This document shows, piece after piece, positions 8,323-16,367 of a stretch of 64,000 nt of DNA. A program made the translations under genes and the position numbers. The DNA is from Sporosarcina sp. ACRSM (lineage in GTDB: Bacteria; Bacillota; Bacilli; Bacillales_A; Planococcaceae), in assembly GCF_022346545.1 (NCBI RefSeq), contig NZ_JAKRNU010000007.1:124001-188000 (forward strand), in the 5' to 3' direction. The first letter of the stretch is position 1, and each line of letters begins with the position of its first letter. The notes beneath the pieces were generated by a model. It saw only the letters and a list, made by a program, of their open reading frames with translations. It had not been told where the DNA came from and did no database searches.

Positions 8323-8451
8323 TTACTTATCTAGATTTAGTATTTTTTCTTCAACGCGCTTCTCAATTTTTTCAATCAATGCCTTATCTTTTAGAATCTC
8401 CTTTTTGTTTTCTCTGATTAACTCCGACAAGGATACTATTTTCTTTTTCAT
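8323..8451 (-). CDS. FbpB-like small basic protein
   Basis: The 42-residue ORF has a strong RBS (GAGAGGTG). The sequence SLSELIRENKKEILKDKALIEKIEKRVEEK has the pattern of the Fur-regulated basic protein family (FbpB, B. subtilis YdbN type). There, FbpB assists the Fur-controlled sRNA FsrA in iron-sparing regulation. Here it is the first gene after a yybP-ykoY riboswitch and heads the spo0M-like/ykvA cluster. I see no Fur box upstream, which differs from the B. subtilis gene. Confidence 0.75.
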   Translation of the reverse strand: MKKKIVSLSELIRENKKEILKDKALIEKIEKRVEEKILNLDK

Positions 8452-8560
8452 GATATGATCACCTCTCTTTGTTGATATAGCTTCGTCCTATTTCTCACCG
8501 TGCAAAAGTCCTACATTTCTGTTGATCCATCGCACGGAGAAAACATCGATTATTCCCAAC

Positions 8561-8596
8561 AAAAAAACCTTTACCAATTGGATGGTAAAGGTTTTC
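8561..8596 (-). terminator. Second terminator of the riboswitch leader
   Basis: On the minus strand AACCTTTACC / GGTAAAGGTT is followed by a seven-T run. The same CCTTTACC and GGTAA(A)GG words occur in the terminator directly attached to the aptamer, so the two hairpins can exchange strands. Confidence 0.8.
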
Positions 8597-8607
8597 AAGT
8601 GTATAAA

Positions 8608-8716
8608 AAGGCCCTTACCAATCGGTAAAGGTCTCGCTAACAACGTTACGTTGCCAACAAAGCCGAGAGTATTAACCTCTGTAATGACGACTTTGCTATA
8701 AAAGCTACTCCCCTTT
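8608..8716 (-). promoter_or_regulatory. yybP-ykoY manganese riboswitch
   Basis: Read on the minus strand, the leader contains the diagnostic pieces in order: AAAGGGGAGTAGC, GTCGTCA...ACAGAGG, CTCTCGGCTTTGTTGGC, then GCGAGACC running into the ACCTTTACC / GGTAAGGGCC hairpin and TTTTT. These are the conserved loops and closing terminator of the yybP-ykoY class, which binds Mn2+ and normally turns on manganese exporters (MntP, YkoY/TerC type). No exporter follows here; the next gene is the fbpB-like one, about 160 nt downstream. Confidence 0.88.
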
Positions 8717-8744
8717 AGGAGATACTATTCAACTTTATGGACTA

Positions 8745-8773
8745 AGCATAAATAATTTTGATAGATTTGTCAA
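8745..8773 (-). promoter_or_regulatory. Sigma-A promoter of the riboswitch transcript
   Basis: On the minus strand TTGACA (8768-8773) and TATGCT (8745-8750) are 17 nt apart, placing the start of transcription roughly 20 nt upstream of the aptamer. Confidence 0.8.
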
Positions 8774-8880
8774 TCGATTCGATTTTCTTTTCGTTCTAAT
8801 ACATAATTTTGTACTTCTGCATATATAGATGCCTTCTCACGATAGCAATATTAAGTTTTGGTAAATTTCCAAAGAATAGC

Positions 8881-8944
8881 TTGGATTAGACAAGTAAAGA
8901 GGGTATACTCCTGTTGTAGGTAGTCGATATCGGTTTTCGATATC
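8881..8944 (+). promoter_or_regulatory. padR-chrA promoter and operator
   Basis: TTGGAT (8881) and TATACT (8904) have 17-bp spacing. Just after the expected start lies a perfect 7-bp inverted repeat, GATATCG / CGATATC (8926-8932 and 8938-8944). Its place fits an operator for the PadR protein encoded immediately downstream. Confidence 0.6.
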
Positions 8945-8962
8945 TGAAAAAGGGGTGGTAGA

Positions 8963-9271
8963 TTGGAAGACAAAGTATTACGGAAACTTTTCCTTGGTTT
9001 TATTCATATCCATATTTTACATCATGCAAAAGAACATCCCATTTTCGGCGTGTGGATGTTGGAAGAACTAAAGGAGCACGGGTATAACATCAGTTCAGGT
9101 ACTCTTTATCCGATTCTGCACTCCATGGAGTCTGATGGACTTCTCATAAGAGAAGATCGAAATGTAGAAGGGAAAATTAGAAAGTATTATACAACGACTG
9201 AAAAAGGAAATCTTATTTTGATTGAAGCTCGGAAAAAAGCCTATGAGCTCTTCAAAGAAATAAAAGACTAG
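8963..9271 (+). CDS. PadR family regulator
   Basis: The 102-residue protein with TTG start (RBS AAAGGGGTGG) is a PadR winged helix: HPIFGVWMLEELKEHGYNISSGTLYPILHSMESDGLL then the beta-wing KIRKYYTTTEKG. It lies 13 nt upstream of the chromate transporter gene, a pairing common in Bacillales, and very probably represses the pair in the absence of chromate. The inverted repeat near its start site is the obvious binding site. Confidence 0.9.
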   Translation: MEDKVLRKLFLGFIHIHILHHAKEHPIFGVWMLEELKEHGYNISSGTLYPILHSMESDGLLIREDRNVEGKIRKYYTTTEKGNLILIEARKKAYELFKEIKD

Positions 9272-9284
9272 TGAAAAGGAGTTA

Positions 9285-10481
9285 ATGATGAATCAGAAAA
9301 ACTCACATAGAGGATTAAAAAGACTTTTGGAAATCCTGTTCGTCTCAACACGACTTGGGTTGACATCATTTGGCGGACCGACAGCCCATTTAGGTTATTT
9401 TCATGAGGAGTATGTCCGTCGAAGAAAATGGATGGATGAAAAAAGCTATGCTGATTTAGTTGCTTTAGCACAATTCCTACCCGGTCCAGCGAGTAGCCAA
9501 GTAGGAATCGGAATAGGTGTCATGCGAGCAGGCGTATTAGGTGGGCTTGTATCGTTTATAGGGTTTACTCTCCCTTCCGTTATCGCGCTTATTCTGTTTG
9601 CCTTGCTGCTCGAAGGTTTTGATATTGGAAATGCCGGATGGATACACGGGTTAAAAATCGTAGCCGTTGTAGTAGTCGCCCACGCCATCCTGGGAATGGC
9701 AAAGAATCTGACCCCTGATTTAAAAAGAAAGACCATTGCTCTATTTGCACTCGTAAGTACACTTCTTTGGCAGACAGCTTTTACACAAGTCGGTGTCATT
9801 TTGATTGCTGCTCTCTTTGGATTCCTTCTATATAAACAACACAATGAAAATGAAGAAGCGAGTTCCCCATTTCCAATTGCTAAAAGTGTTTCAGTGATAT
9901 GTCTGCTGTTGTTTTTCGCTTTGCTATTCCTTTTACCGATTATGAGGGAAATCACCGGATCATACTGGGTGGCTCTATTCGATAGTTTTTATCGATCCGG
10001 TTCTTTAGTATTCGGCGGGGGACATGTCGTTTTGCCATTATTAGAACAGGAACTAGTGCCAAATGGATGGGTCAGCGAAGAGGCATTCTTAGCCGGATAT
10101 GGAGCTACACAAGCGGTACCCGGTCCACTGTTTACGTTTGCTGCCTATTTAGGAGCTGTTATGAAAGGATGGCAAGGTGGCTTGATTGCTACGATTGCCG
10201 TATTTTTACCTGCATTCCTTCTGATTCTCGGTGCATTACCTTTTTGGGATGCTCTACGAAGCAATCCAAAAATTAAAGGCGCGATCATGGGCGTAAATGC
10301 AGCAGTCGTCGGTATCTTGATTTCCGCACTCTATCACCCAATTTGGACAAGTTCCATATTAGCACCCGCCGATTTTGCGTTAGCCGCAATTCTGTTCAGT
10401 ATGCTTGTCTATTGGAAGCTTCCTCCATGGATGATTGTCGTTTCCGGGGCGATTGGCGGTACAGTTTTGGCATTTCTCTAA
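9285..10481 (+). CDS. chrA: Chromate efflux transporter ChrA
   Basis: The 398-residue protein consists of two homologous halves. Each has the CHR motifs: FGGPTAHLGYF with FLPGPASSQVG in the N-terminal half, and FGGGHVVLPLL with AVPGPLFTFAAYLG in the C-terminal half (about residues 245-290). This is the long-chain CHR fold, a chromate/proton antiporter in the membrane. Length is typical. It is co-transcribed with padR and ends at a strong terminator. Confidence 0.92.
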   Translation: MMNQKNSHRGLKRLLEILFVSTRLGLTSFGGPTAHLGYFHEEYVRRRKWMDEKSYADLVALAQFLPGPASSQVGIGIGVMRAGVLGGLVSFIGFTLPSVIALILFALLLEGFDIGNAGWIHGLKIVAVVVVAHAILGMAKNLTPDLKRKTIALFALVSTLLWQTAFTQVGVILIAALFGFLLYKQHNENEEASSPFPIAKSVSVICLLLFFALLFLLPIMREITGSYWVALFDSFYRSGSLVFGGGHVVLPLLEQELVPNGWVSEEAFLAGYGATQAVPGPLFTFAAYLGAVMKGWQGGLIATIAVFLPAFLLILGALPFWDALRSNPKIKGAIMGVNAAVVGILISALYHPIWTSSILAPADFALAAILFSMLVYWKLPPWMIVVSGAIGGTVLAFL

Positions 10482-10518
10482 TTGTCAGTTGAATTCTCTT
10501 TGCATGTATTATATACGG

Positions 10519-10558
10519 ACAAAAGCGCCAGAACCCATTATGGTTTCGGCGCTTTTGT
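10519..10558. terminator. Bidirectional terminator between chrA and the DAACS gene
   Basis: ACAAAAGCGCC / GGCGCTTTTGT hairpin with A- and T-rich flanks on both sides; it can end both convergent transcripts. Confidence 0.75.
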
Positions 10559-10586
10559 ATTGTCGATTGTAACAGACTTACCCTTT

Positions 10587-11843
10587 TCAATTTTCCCTAT
10601 TCGCTGTTGCTAATTCTCCGGCTTGGTTATACACTTTCTCATCGACCATCTCCAAGCGTGAGGCGACCATTGTCGTTCCGGCTAAATCCCCAGCGATATT
10701 CGTTGTGGTGTGACCGATATCTACAATAGGCCAGAGGGCAGCTAAGATAGGAACAAGCGTAAGCGGTAGACCTAGCGTCGATAATAATATACTCGACATG
10801 ACAATTCCCGCTCCCTTTACACCTGCCGCACCAATCGAGAGTACTAAACCAAGAAAAACAAATTGTACGAGTAAAGTAAACGTAATCGGTATGCCGTATA
10901 GATTTGCTGCAAAAACAGAGATAACACCTAAGACTACGGCCATACCATCCATGTTAACCGTTGCTCCTAGAGGGAGTGTAAAGCCGTAAACCTTTTCCGG
11001 TATACCCAAGTTTTTTTTCGCAACATTCATCGATACAGGTAAAGTCGCATTACTCGATGTCGTACTTGCAGCGACTAATAGTGCGGGTGAAATTTTCTTA
11101 TAAAACCCAATTGGATTTTTACGTGCCCAAAACTTGATGATGAAGGGATAAACGACACCTAGCACAACTAGGAGCGCTACATAATCCGCCAATATAAAAA
11201 GTCCCACTTCAGCAAGCACATCAGTGCCTAACGTTCCAATCATATCGGCAACCAAAGCTAAAATGCCATAAGGGGATATGTACATGACAAATTCGGTAAT
11301 TTTGATCATCAGTTCTGAACCTTCATTAGCCAATTTTCTCAAACCACTCACACGGTCCCCCAACGCAAGCAGTCCTAATCCGATAATGATCGCAGCGATA
11401 ATAATTTGGAGAATATTCGTTTCAGCCATTGCGCTTACGATATTTCTCGGAACCCACCCGAGAATTTGGTCAACAAAACTGAATTCCACTGGCTCGACAT
11501 TTGCATTCTCACTTAGTAAGCCTGTCGTTCCTTTTCCAGGATTAATAATCAACGCAACTACAATCCCTGCAGCGGTGGCTAAAAGACCCGTAACAATAAA
11601 ATAAATACCTATTTTACTTCCCACAGCCCTTAATGCCTTAAAATCTTCCATCTTCGTCACACCGGCAATCAAACAAAAGAAAGTTAGAGGGACAACAAGA
11701 AATTGAAGAAGACTGAGGAATATATCCCCAATGGGTTTTATCACTGCAGCCTTTGGGCCTAATATTAAACCTAATACGATTCCTATTGCGACACCTATAG
11801 CGATTTGGATATAGAGTTGTCTCGAGAACCACCATTTCATCAT
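10587..11843 (-). CDS. Dicarboxylate/amino acid:cation symporter (DAACS)
   Basis: The 418-residue membrane protein of the GltP/DctA fold has a serine-rich hairpin (STTSSNATLPVSMN), the NMDGMAV motif in TM7 and the GAAGVKGAGIVMSSILL hairpin. Substrates in this family are glutamate, aspartate, cystine or C4-dicarboxylates; aspartate would fit the neighbouring aspartate dehydrogenase. I start at ATG 11843 (RBS GAGGGGG). The frame extends to 11894 without support. The gene lies downstream of the aminotransferase/RidA pair on the same strand. Confidence 0.88.
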   Translation of the reverse strand: MMKWWFSRQLYIQIAIGVAIGIVLGLILGPKAAVIKPIGDIFLSLLQFLVVPLTFFCLIAGVTKMEDFKALRAVGSKIGIYFIVTGLLATAAGIVVALIINPGKGTTGLLSENANVEPVEFSFVDQILGWVPRNIVSAMAETNILQIIIAAIIIGLGLLALGDRVSGLRKLANEGSELMIKITEFVMYISPYGILALVADMIGTLGTDVLAEVGLFILADYVALLVVLGVVYPFIIKFWARKNPIGFYKKISPALLVAASTTSSNATLPVSMNVAKKNLGIPEKVYGFTLPLGATVNMDGMAVVLGVISVFAANLYGIPITFTLLVQFVFLGLVLSIGAAGVKGAGIVMSSILLSTLGLPLTLVPILAALWPIVDIGHTTTNIAGDLAGTTMVASRLEMVDEKVYNQAGELATANREN

Positions 11844-11945
11844 AAAAACCCCCTCGTAAATATAAATCACTTTTCCCCACGAATTGTATTCCACATTTTG
11901 TCAGCGCTTTCAATTACACAAGCAATAACAATCCTTATTTATTCA

Positions 11946-11975
11946 GGCAAGGCGCTTAATGAAAAGCGCCTTGCC
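11946..11975 (-). terminator. Hairpin after ridA
   Basis: A perfect GGCAAGGCGCTT / AAGCGCCTTGCC stem follows the ridA stop by about 35 nt. It lacks a long T-run, so termination may be partial. Confidence 0.45.
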
Positions 11976-12008
11976 TTGGAAAAGATGATTTTTCCTCAAT
12001 TGAATTGC

Positions 12009-12446
12009 TCAAGATGAAACCGCAGCAACCAACTGGATTTCAACCGGTGCATTGCCGGGCAAAGACGCAACGCCAATTGCAGCCCGACTGCCAATCCCTA
12101 CGCTTCCTAGCTTTTCAAATAAATATTCAGATGCAAAGTCTGCTAGGTTCGAATGCGATTGAAAGGATTCTTCCGCATTTACATAAACGGTGAGCGAAAG
12201 AATTTGCACCAGCCGTTCTCGTTCTTCAAGTGTGTTCAAAGCTGCAGTCAATGCATTTGAAGCCGCTTGCAAAACTGCTTCTTTATAAGCTGACGCCAGC
12301 TCTGCTGTGAGTACTTTTCCAGTTTGAATAAGTACACCGTTTTTTCTAGGTGTCATCCCGGCTGTATAGACGATATCGCCAAACCGTGATGCCGGAACAT
12401 AATTGCCCTGTGGAATCGGATTGTTTTGATCATTTAGCGTACTCAT
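12009..12446 (-). CDS. RidA family enamine/imine deaminase
   Basis: A protein of about 145 residues with the RidA/YjgF fold: an N-terminal strand GNYVPASRFGDIVYTAGMTP, a central helix AYKEAVLQAASNALTAALNTL and the C-terminal SRAAIGVASLPGNAPVEIQLVA, which contains the substrate-binding arginine. RidA proteins hydrolyse reactive enamine/imine products of PLP and amino-acid dehydrogenase enzymes. Start at ATG 12446 overlaps the aminotransferase gene by 17 nt. The longer frame to 12551 is spurious. Pairing with an aminotransferase and a nearby aspartate dehydrogenase fits a clean-up role. Confidence 0.88.
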   Translation of the reverse strand: MSTLNDQNNPIPQGNYVPASRFGDIVYTAGMTPRKNGVLIQTGKVLTAELASAYKEAVLQAASNALTAALNTLEERERLVQILSLTVYVNAEESFQSHSNLADFASEYLFEKLGSVGIGSRAAIGVASLPGNAPVEIQLVAAVSS

Positions 12447-13665
12447 TGCGATACGCCTCCACGACTTGGATGACACGGCCAATTGCGTCAACTGCCGCAC
12501 GATGATCTTGTGAAAAATTAATACGGAAGCTATCCGTAAACTGTGGACCAAATTCTGTGCCAGGCGTTACAATGACACCAGCCTGAAGTCGAAGCACTTT
12601 CACGAATTCAGTGATCGAAATATCTAATTTAGGAATTCTCGGGAAGAGATAGCTACCCGCTTCTGTCGCTCGTACTTGGAATCCGTCGGCAGCTCGCAGT
12701 TTTCCAACTAAATCATCACGGATTGCTTGGTGTTGGGCAATTCGTTCTGTCATCCATCCTTCCGGCTCCGAAAACCAAGATTTCAAGACTGCTTGGCTAT
12801 AACCGCCAGCCCGAAGAGAAACAATCGCCTGCAGTTTTTCCATCCGCTCAATGATTTTGGCTGATCCGAATGCCACACCTAATCGATATCCACTCAGTGA
12901 CTCCGTTTTCGATGGTCCCATAATCGTAATGACATTTTCAGGGTCCACAATATTTTGCGCGCATAGATGCGTGTATGTCCGCCCTTCGAAAATTTGGCGG
13001 GAATACAATTCATCAACGATTACTGTCGCTCCGTACTGTTCCGCAAGTGCCGCAATGCTTCGAATTTCATCTTTCGAATAAATGACCCCTGTCGGATTAT
13101 TCGGGTTCGAGAATAAAAAGAGTTTAACTCCCGCTTTAAATGCGCCTTCCAACTGCGTTAAATCCAAACCTGCCGAAGTATCGTTCTTATAATAGTCTAA
13201 CTGAACCGGAACGACTTCTCCCTCAAAAAACTCGACTAGTTTTCGGTTAGCAAAATAATCCGGTACAACAATCGCTACTTTATCGCCTCTTGAGATAGTC
13301 GAGCCCATCGCTAGAAAAAGAGCACCTTGTGTTCCTGGCGTAATAATGAAATTCTGGTCTGCATTAATCGTAGTACCCGTAAATTCAGAAAGTTTTTCAG
13401 CTACATTTTCTCGTATCTCGATGCTTCCCCGATACTCGGTGTACGCCTGCTTTCCTCCAATTTGAACCCCTTCGTTAAAGACATCCAGAGAACCCGGAAT
13501 TGGCTCAAAAGCATCTACATCTCCGTGCGAAAAATCTACCGGCGTACCCGGAATTTTCTCAAAGCGCAATTCCACTTCATTTGTATCTTGTCGTACTTCT
13601 TGCCCAGGCGCGTATTCGGCACCAAGTTTCAAAAACTTTTCCTCTAGTAAACTCATCTTCATCAC
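12430..13665 (-). CDS. PLP-dependent aminotransferase, class I/II
   Basis: The 411-residue fold-type I enzyme has SNPNNPTG at about 186-193, IVDELYSRQ at about 216 and the Schiff-base lysine in GPSKTESLSGYRLG (Lys253), with a C-terminal arginine motif (SFRINFSQD). It should exchange an amino group between an amino acid and a 2-oxoacid; the amino donor cannot be named. It is divergent from the LysR gene across a promoter region carrying the repeated 46-bp element, so LysR control is likely. Its 3' end overlaps ridA. Confidence 0.87.
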   Translation of the reverse strand: MMKMSLLEEKFLKLGAEYAPGQEVRQDTNEVELRFEKIPGTPVDFSHGDVDAFEPIPGSLDVFNEGVQIGGKQAYTEYRGSIEIRENVAEKLSEFTGTTINADQNFIITPGTQGALFLAMGSTISRGDKVAIVVPDYFANRKLVEFFEGEVVPVQLDYYKNDTSAGLDLTQLEGAFKAGVKLFLFSNPNNPTGVIYSKDEIRSIAALAEQYGATVIVDELYSRQIFEGRTYTHLCAQNIVDPENVITIMGPSKTESLSGYRLGVAFGSAKIIERMEKLQAIVSLRAGGYSQAVLKSWFSEPEGWMTERIAQHQAIRDDLVGKLRAADGFQVRATEAGSYLFPRIPKLDISITEFVKVLRLQAGVIVTPGTEFGPQFTDSFRINFSQDHRAAVDAIGRVIQVVEAYRNEYAK

Positions 13666-13726
13666 CCTTTTTATTTTTTAACTTTGCTTAATTTTTATTT
13701 ATTCTTTATAGTATTAATAGTAGTTC

Positions 13727-13772
13727 TTATCACTCTATAACTCCAATACGAAAAAGTTTATAACGATATATA
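13727..13772 (+). promoter_or_regulatory. Repeated LysR-type box, copy 1
   Basis: A TTATCA word, 10 variable bases, then a 30-bp core beginning CCAATACGAAAAAG and ending ACGATATATA (13743-13772). The same arrangement with an identical core occurs at 16236-16281. This copy lies between the divergent aminotransferase and lysR genes, the usual place for a LysR operator. Confidence 0.65.
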
Positions 13773-13804
13773 GTTTTTTTTATACTAATAAAAGAGGGGT
13801 TTTT

Positions 13805-14758
13805 ATGTTAAAAAATATGGAATATGTGTATGCGGTTTATACCAATAAAAGCTTTTCTAAAGCGGCCGAAGAACTCTATATTTCACAACCTGCTCTTAGT
13901 GCAACAATCAAAAAGGTGGAAGAAGAAATCGGTCTTCCTATTTTTGATCGAAGTAGTAACCCGATTCAGTTAACTGCGGCAGGCGAATACTATATTCAAA
14001 ATATCGAAAACATCATGAACGTAGAAAAAGAAATGAGAGCCTATTTTAATAGCTTGTTGGACAGTAACCGCGGAACGATAAATGTGGGCGGGGCCTCCTT
14101 CTTTTGCACGTCCATTTTGCCAACGATAGCGCAAAAGTTTAAGATGGAATATCCGAATTATACGGTAAACCTTTTGGAAGCGAATGCAGATGATTTGATG
14201 AAGTGTCTCCGTACAGGTATCGTTGACATCATTATTGATGTAGAAAAAAGGGATCCTAAAATCTTTGAATCTGTTGTGTGGGGAGAAGAACATATTTTGC
14301 TGGCGGTTCCGGTATCTTATGAAGTGAATAATCGGCTCGAAAGGTATCGTCTAACTTTCGATAAGGTGGCCAGTGGTCAATATTTGAGTGACAAATACCC
14401 AAAGGTAAGCCTGAAAGAATTTGAAAATGAAAATTTCCTATTAATGAAAAAAGGAAATGATATGTACCAGAGAAGCCTGAAGATGTGTAGAAAAGCAGGA
14501 TTTATTCCCACTGTTTCCATGTATCTTGATCAGTTGCTTACTTCCTATTACGTTGCTTACAATGGAAAAGGTGTTGCGTTCGTAAGAGCTGGTGTCACAC
14601 AATTTTTGGAAGCGACCGATAAATTATTCTTTTATAAAATAGATGATGAAAATTCCTATCGAAATATCATGCTGTATTATAAAAAGTCACATCCACTCTC
14701 ACAAGTCGGTTTGGATTTTATTCAATTTTTGAATCAGAATAAGCTCGTTGGACTTTAA
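13805..14758 (+). CDS. LysR family regulator
   Basis: 317 residues: an N-terminal LysR helix-turn-helix (KSFSKAAEELYISQPALSATIKKVEEEIGLPIFDR, residues about 15-50) and a periplasmic-binding-like effector domain starting near residue 90. It is divergent from the aminotransferase-ridA operon. Because a 30-bp identical element is present here and upstream of the class V PLP gene, this regulator probably controls both units. Its ligand is likely an amino acid or oxoacid of that pathway. Confidence 0.88.
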   Translation: MLKNMEYVYAVYTNKSFSKAAEELYISQPALSATIKKVEEEIGLPIFDRSSNPIQLTAAGEYYIQNIENIMNVEKEMRAYFNSLLDSNRGTINVGGASFFCTSILPTIAQKFKMEYPNYTVNLLEANADDLMKCLRTGIVDIIIDVEKRDPKIFESVVWGEEHILLAVPVSYEVNNRLERYRLTFDKVASGQYLSDKYPKVSLKEFENENFLLMKKGNDMYQRSLKMCRKAGFIPTVSMYLDQLLTSYYVAYNGKGVAFVRAGVTQFLEATDKLFFYKIDDENSYRNIMLYYKKSHPLSQVGLDFIQFLNQNKLVGL

Positions 14759-14805
14759 TGTAAATCATAAAGTTAAGATAGACAATTTACCAAGAAGCAA
14801 AAAAC

Positions 14806-14835
14806 GAACGCTCACCAACAACTGCGTGAGCGTTC
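14806..14835. terminator. Bidirectional terminator between lysR and the class V gene
   Basis: GAACGCTCAC / GTGAGCGTTC stem with T-rich DNA on the plus side and an A-run (T-run on the minus strand) on the other. Confidence 0.75.
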
Positions 14836-14847
14836 ATTTTCCTTTAT

Positions 14848-16137
14848 TCAGTCATTCACTCTTTCGGCAATTCTTTGCGTAACATCCAAAAATTTCTCTA
14901 TTTCTACTATAGTATTACAGTGCAAAGGCGATACTCTCACCGCCCCATCCATTCCAAAGGACTCCAGCATCCTTTTCGAATAAATACTCGTTGCAACACG
15001 GTCATAGACAATAACGCCTTCTTCCCCATATTGAAGAACCGCTTCTTGATAGTCCAAATGCGCGATCCGTATAGCAAGGATCAGATCCCTTTTGCTTAAA
15101 TCTTCATAATCAAGATAGACTGTGACACCTGGAATATTCCTTAATCCTTTGACGTTCTCCGTTCCATTCAACATAATTTCAAGAAGTGCTTGTTCATGTA
15201 AACCGATCCGAGTCATTCCTTCCACAAACAATTCCCTTCTATCTTGCTCATCTGAAAATTGCCTTCCGATCCAGCACACATAATTCACAATTTCACTAAT
15301 GGAAGCAAAATGACCTGGTGCTGGGCTGCCAAGTTGTAAATGATCGTCTTCCTTTCCAAATAAGCGATGATGTGGAAGTTTTGCAACTCTTTCAGAAAGA
15401 TAAGCAATCCCAAACCCTCTTACACCAAAAAATTTATAGGGCGCTATATTCATGACATCTACAGGCGTTTTTTCGATATCGATGATGCCATGTGGAGCAT
15501 GCTGCACAGCATCCACAATGATATATAAATCCGGTTTTATTTTTCTTGCTTCTTTGACAATCGTCTCTATATCCAAAATGGCACCCGAAATATTGGATGC
15601 GTAAATTACACTTAACAGACTAGTATCACGGTCAATCAGCTTTGTGATTTCTTCAACATCCACTCCCCCAGTTACAAGGTTTGTTGGGGCTACTCGAAGT
15701 TCCTTACCTAACTTATTCGCATAAAACGTTGCTGCATCAAAAGCGGACGGATGCTCCAATGCAGTCGTTACAATATTGGTGCCTTCAATATTTTCTGCAA
15801 TCACACCCGTCATTTCAAACATAGCCTGAGAAGCAGTCAGGTACGTTGCAATTTTCCCTTGCTTTGCATTAAAGATTGTTTGAATATCGTCAATTCCTTG
15901 TTGTTCCAATTCAGCTAATAATTTTGCTGTTTCATGATCGCGTTGTGGATGATCTGGAATCAAATCATACTGCGCAAATTTTTCATTTGCGGTTTTTAAC
16001 CGATAAGATCCCCCAGCATTGTCAAAAAACAGCCGCCTTTTCCCTGTAAGCGGATCCGTATCAACAAATGCAAATTTCTCCCGAATTTCACTTAGTAATG
16101 CATTGCTAAATAATGTTTCATTCGTCAATTGTACCAT
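14848..16137 (-). CDS. Aminotransferase class V-fold PLP enzyme
   Basis: The 429-residue protein is related to cysteine desulfurases and other class V enzymes. FDNAGGS at about 38, TTALEHPSA near 124, IVDAVQHAPHG (Asp209, His213) and the PLP lysine in NIAPYKFFGVRGFG (Lys235) are all present. It lacks the mobile-loop cysteine motif of SufS/NifS, so a desulfurase function is doubtful; a lyase or aminotransferase acting on an amino acid is more likely. The second copy of the LysR-type box lies upstream. Confidence 0.8.
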   Translation of the reverse strand: MVQLTNETLFSNALLSEIREKFAFVDTDPLTGKRRLFFDNAGGSYRLKTANEKFAQYDLIPDHPQRDHETAKLLAELEQQGIDDIQTIFNAKQGKIATYLTASQAMFEMTGVIAENIEGTNIVTTALEHPSAFDAATFYANKLGKELRVAPTNLVTGGVDVEEITKLIDRDTSLLSVIYASNISGAILDIETIVKEARKIKPDLYIIVDAVQHAPHGIIDIEKTPVDVMNIAPYKFFGVRGFGIAYLSERVAKLPHHRLFGKEDDHLQLGSPAPGHFASISEIVNYVCWIGRQFSDEQDRRELFVEGMTRIGLHEQALLEIMLNGTENVKGLRNIPGVTVYLDYEDLSKRDLILAIRIAHLDYQEAVLQYGEEGVIVYDRVATSIYSKRMLESFGMDGAVRVSPLHCNTIVEIEKFLDVTQRIAERVND

Positions 16138-16235
16138 TCATAAAACCCCCGTCTTTAATCGTGATAGACACGATTCCTAAATGAAACGCAGTCCCCTTTA
16201 CCGCCAATTACTCAATATAGTCTAAACAATAATAC

Positions 16236-16281
16236 TTATCATTCTTGAATGCCAATACGAAAAAGTTTATAACGATATATA
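16236..16281 (+). promoter_or_regulatory. Repeated LysR-type box, copy 2
   Basis: The 30-bp core (16252-16281) is identical to 13743-13772, and the TTATCA word lies at the same offset (16 bp). It sits upstream of the class V PLP gene and downstream of the aspartate dehydrogenase gene. Confidence 0.65.
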
Positions 16282-16367
16282 CTTTTCTTTATACAAATCA
16301 AATAAGTGCCAAAATTATGTAGACTCATTAACAGAGCTACACGATTTGACGCTATCCCTTCTACTAA

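Noticed and set aside
8261..8458. Plus-strand ORF over the fbpB-like gene
   Set aside because: Shadow of the minus-strand fbpB-like gene, which has a good RBS and family-like sequence.
14848..16137. Cysteine desulfurase (SufS/NifS) for the class V gene
   Set aside because: The active-site cysteine loop typical of desulfurases is not visible and no suf/isc genes are nearby.
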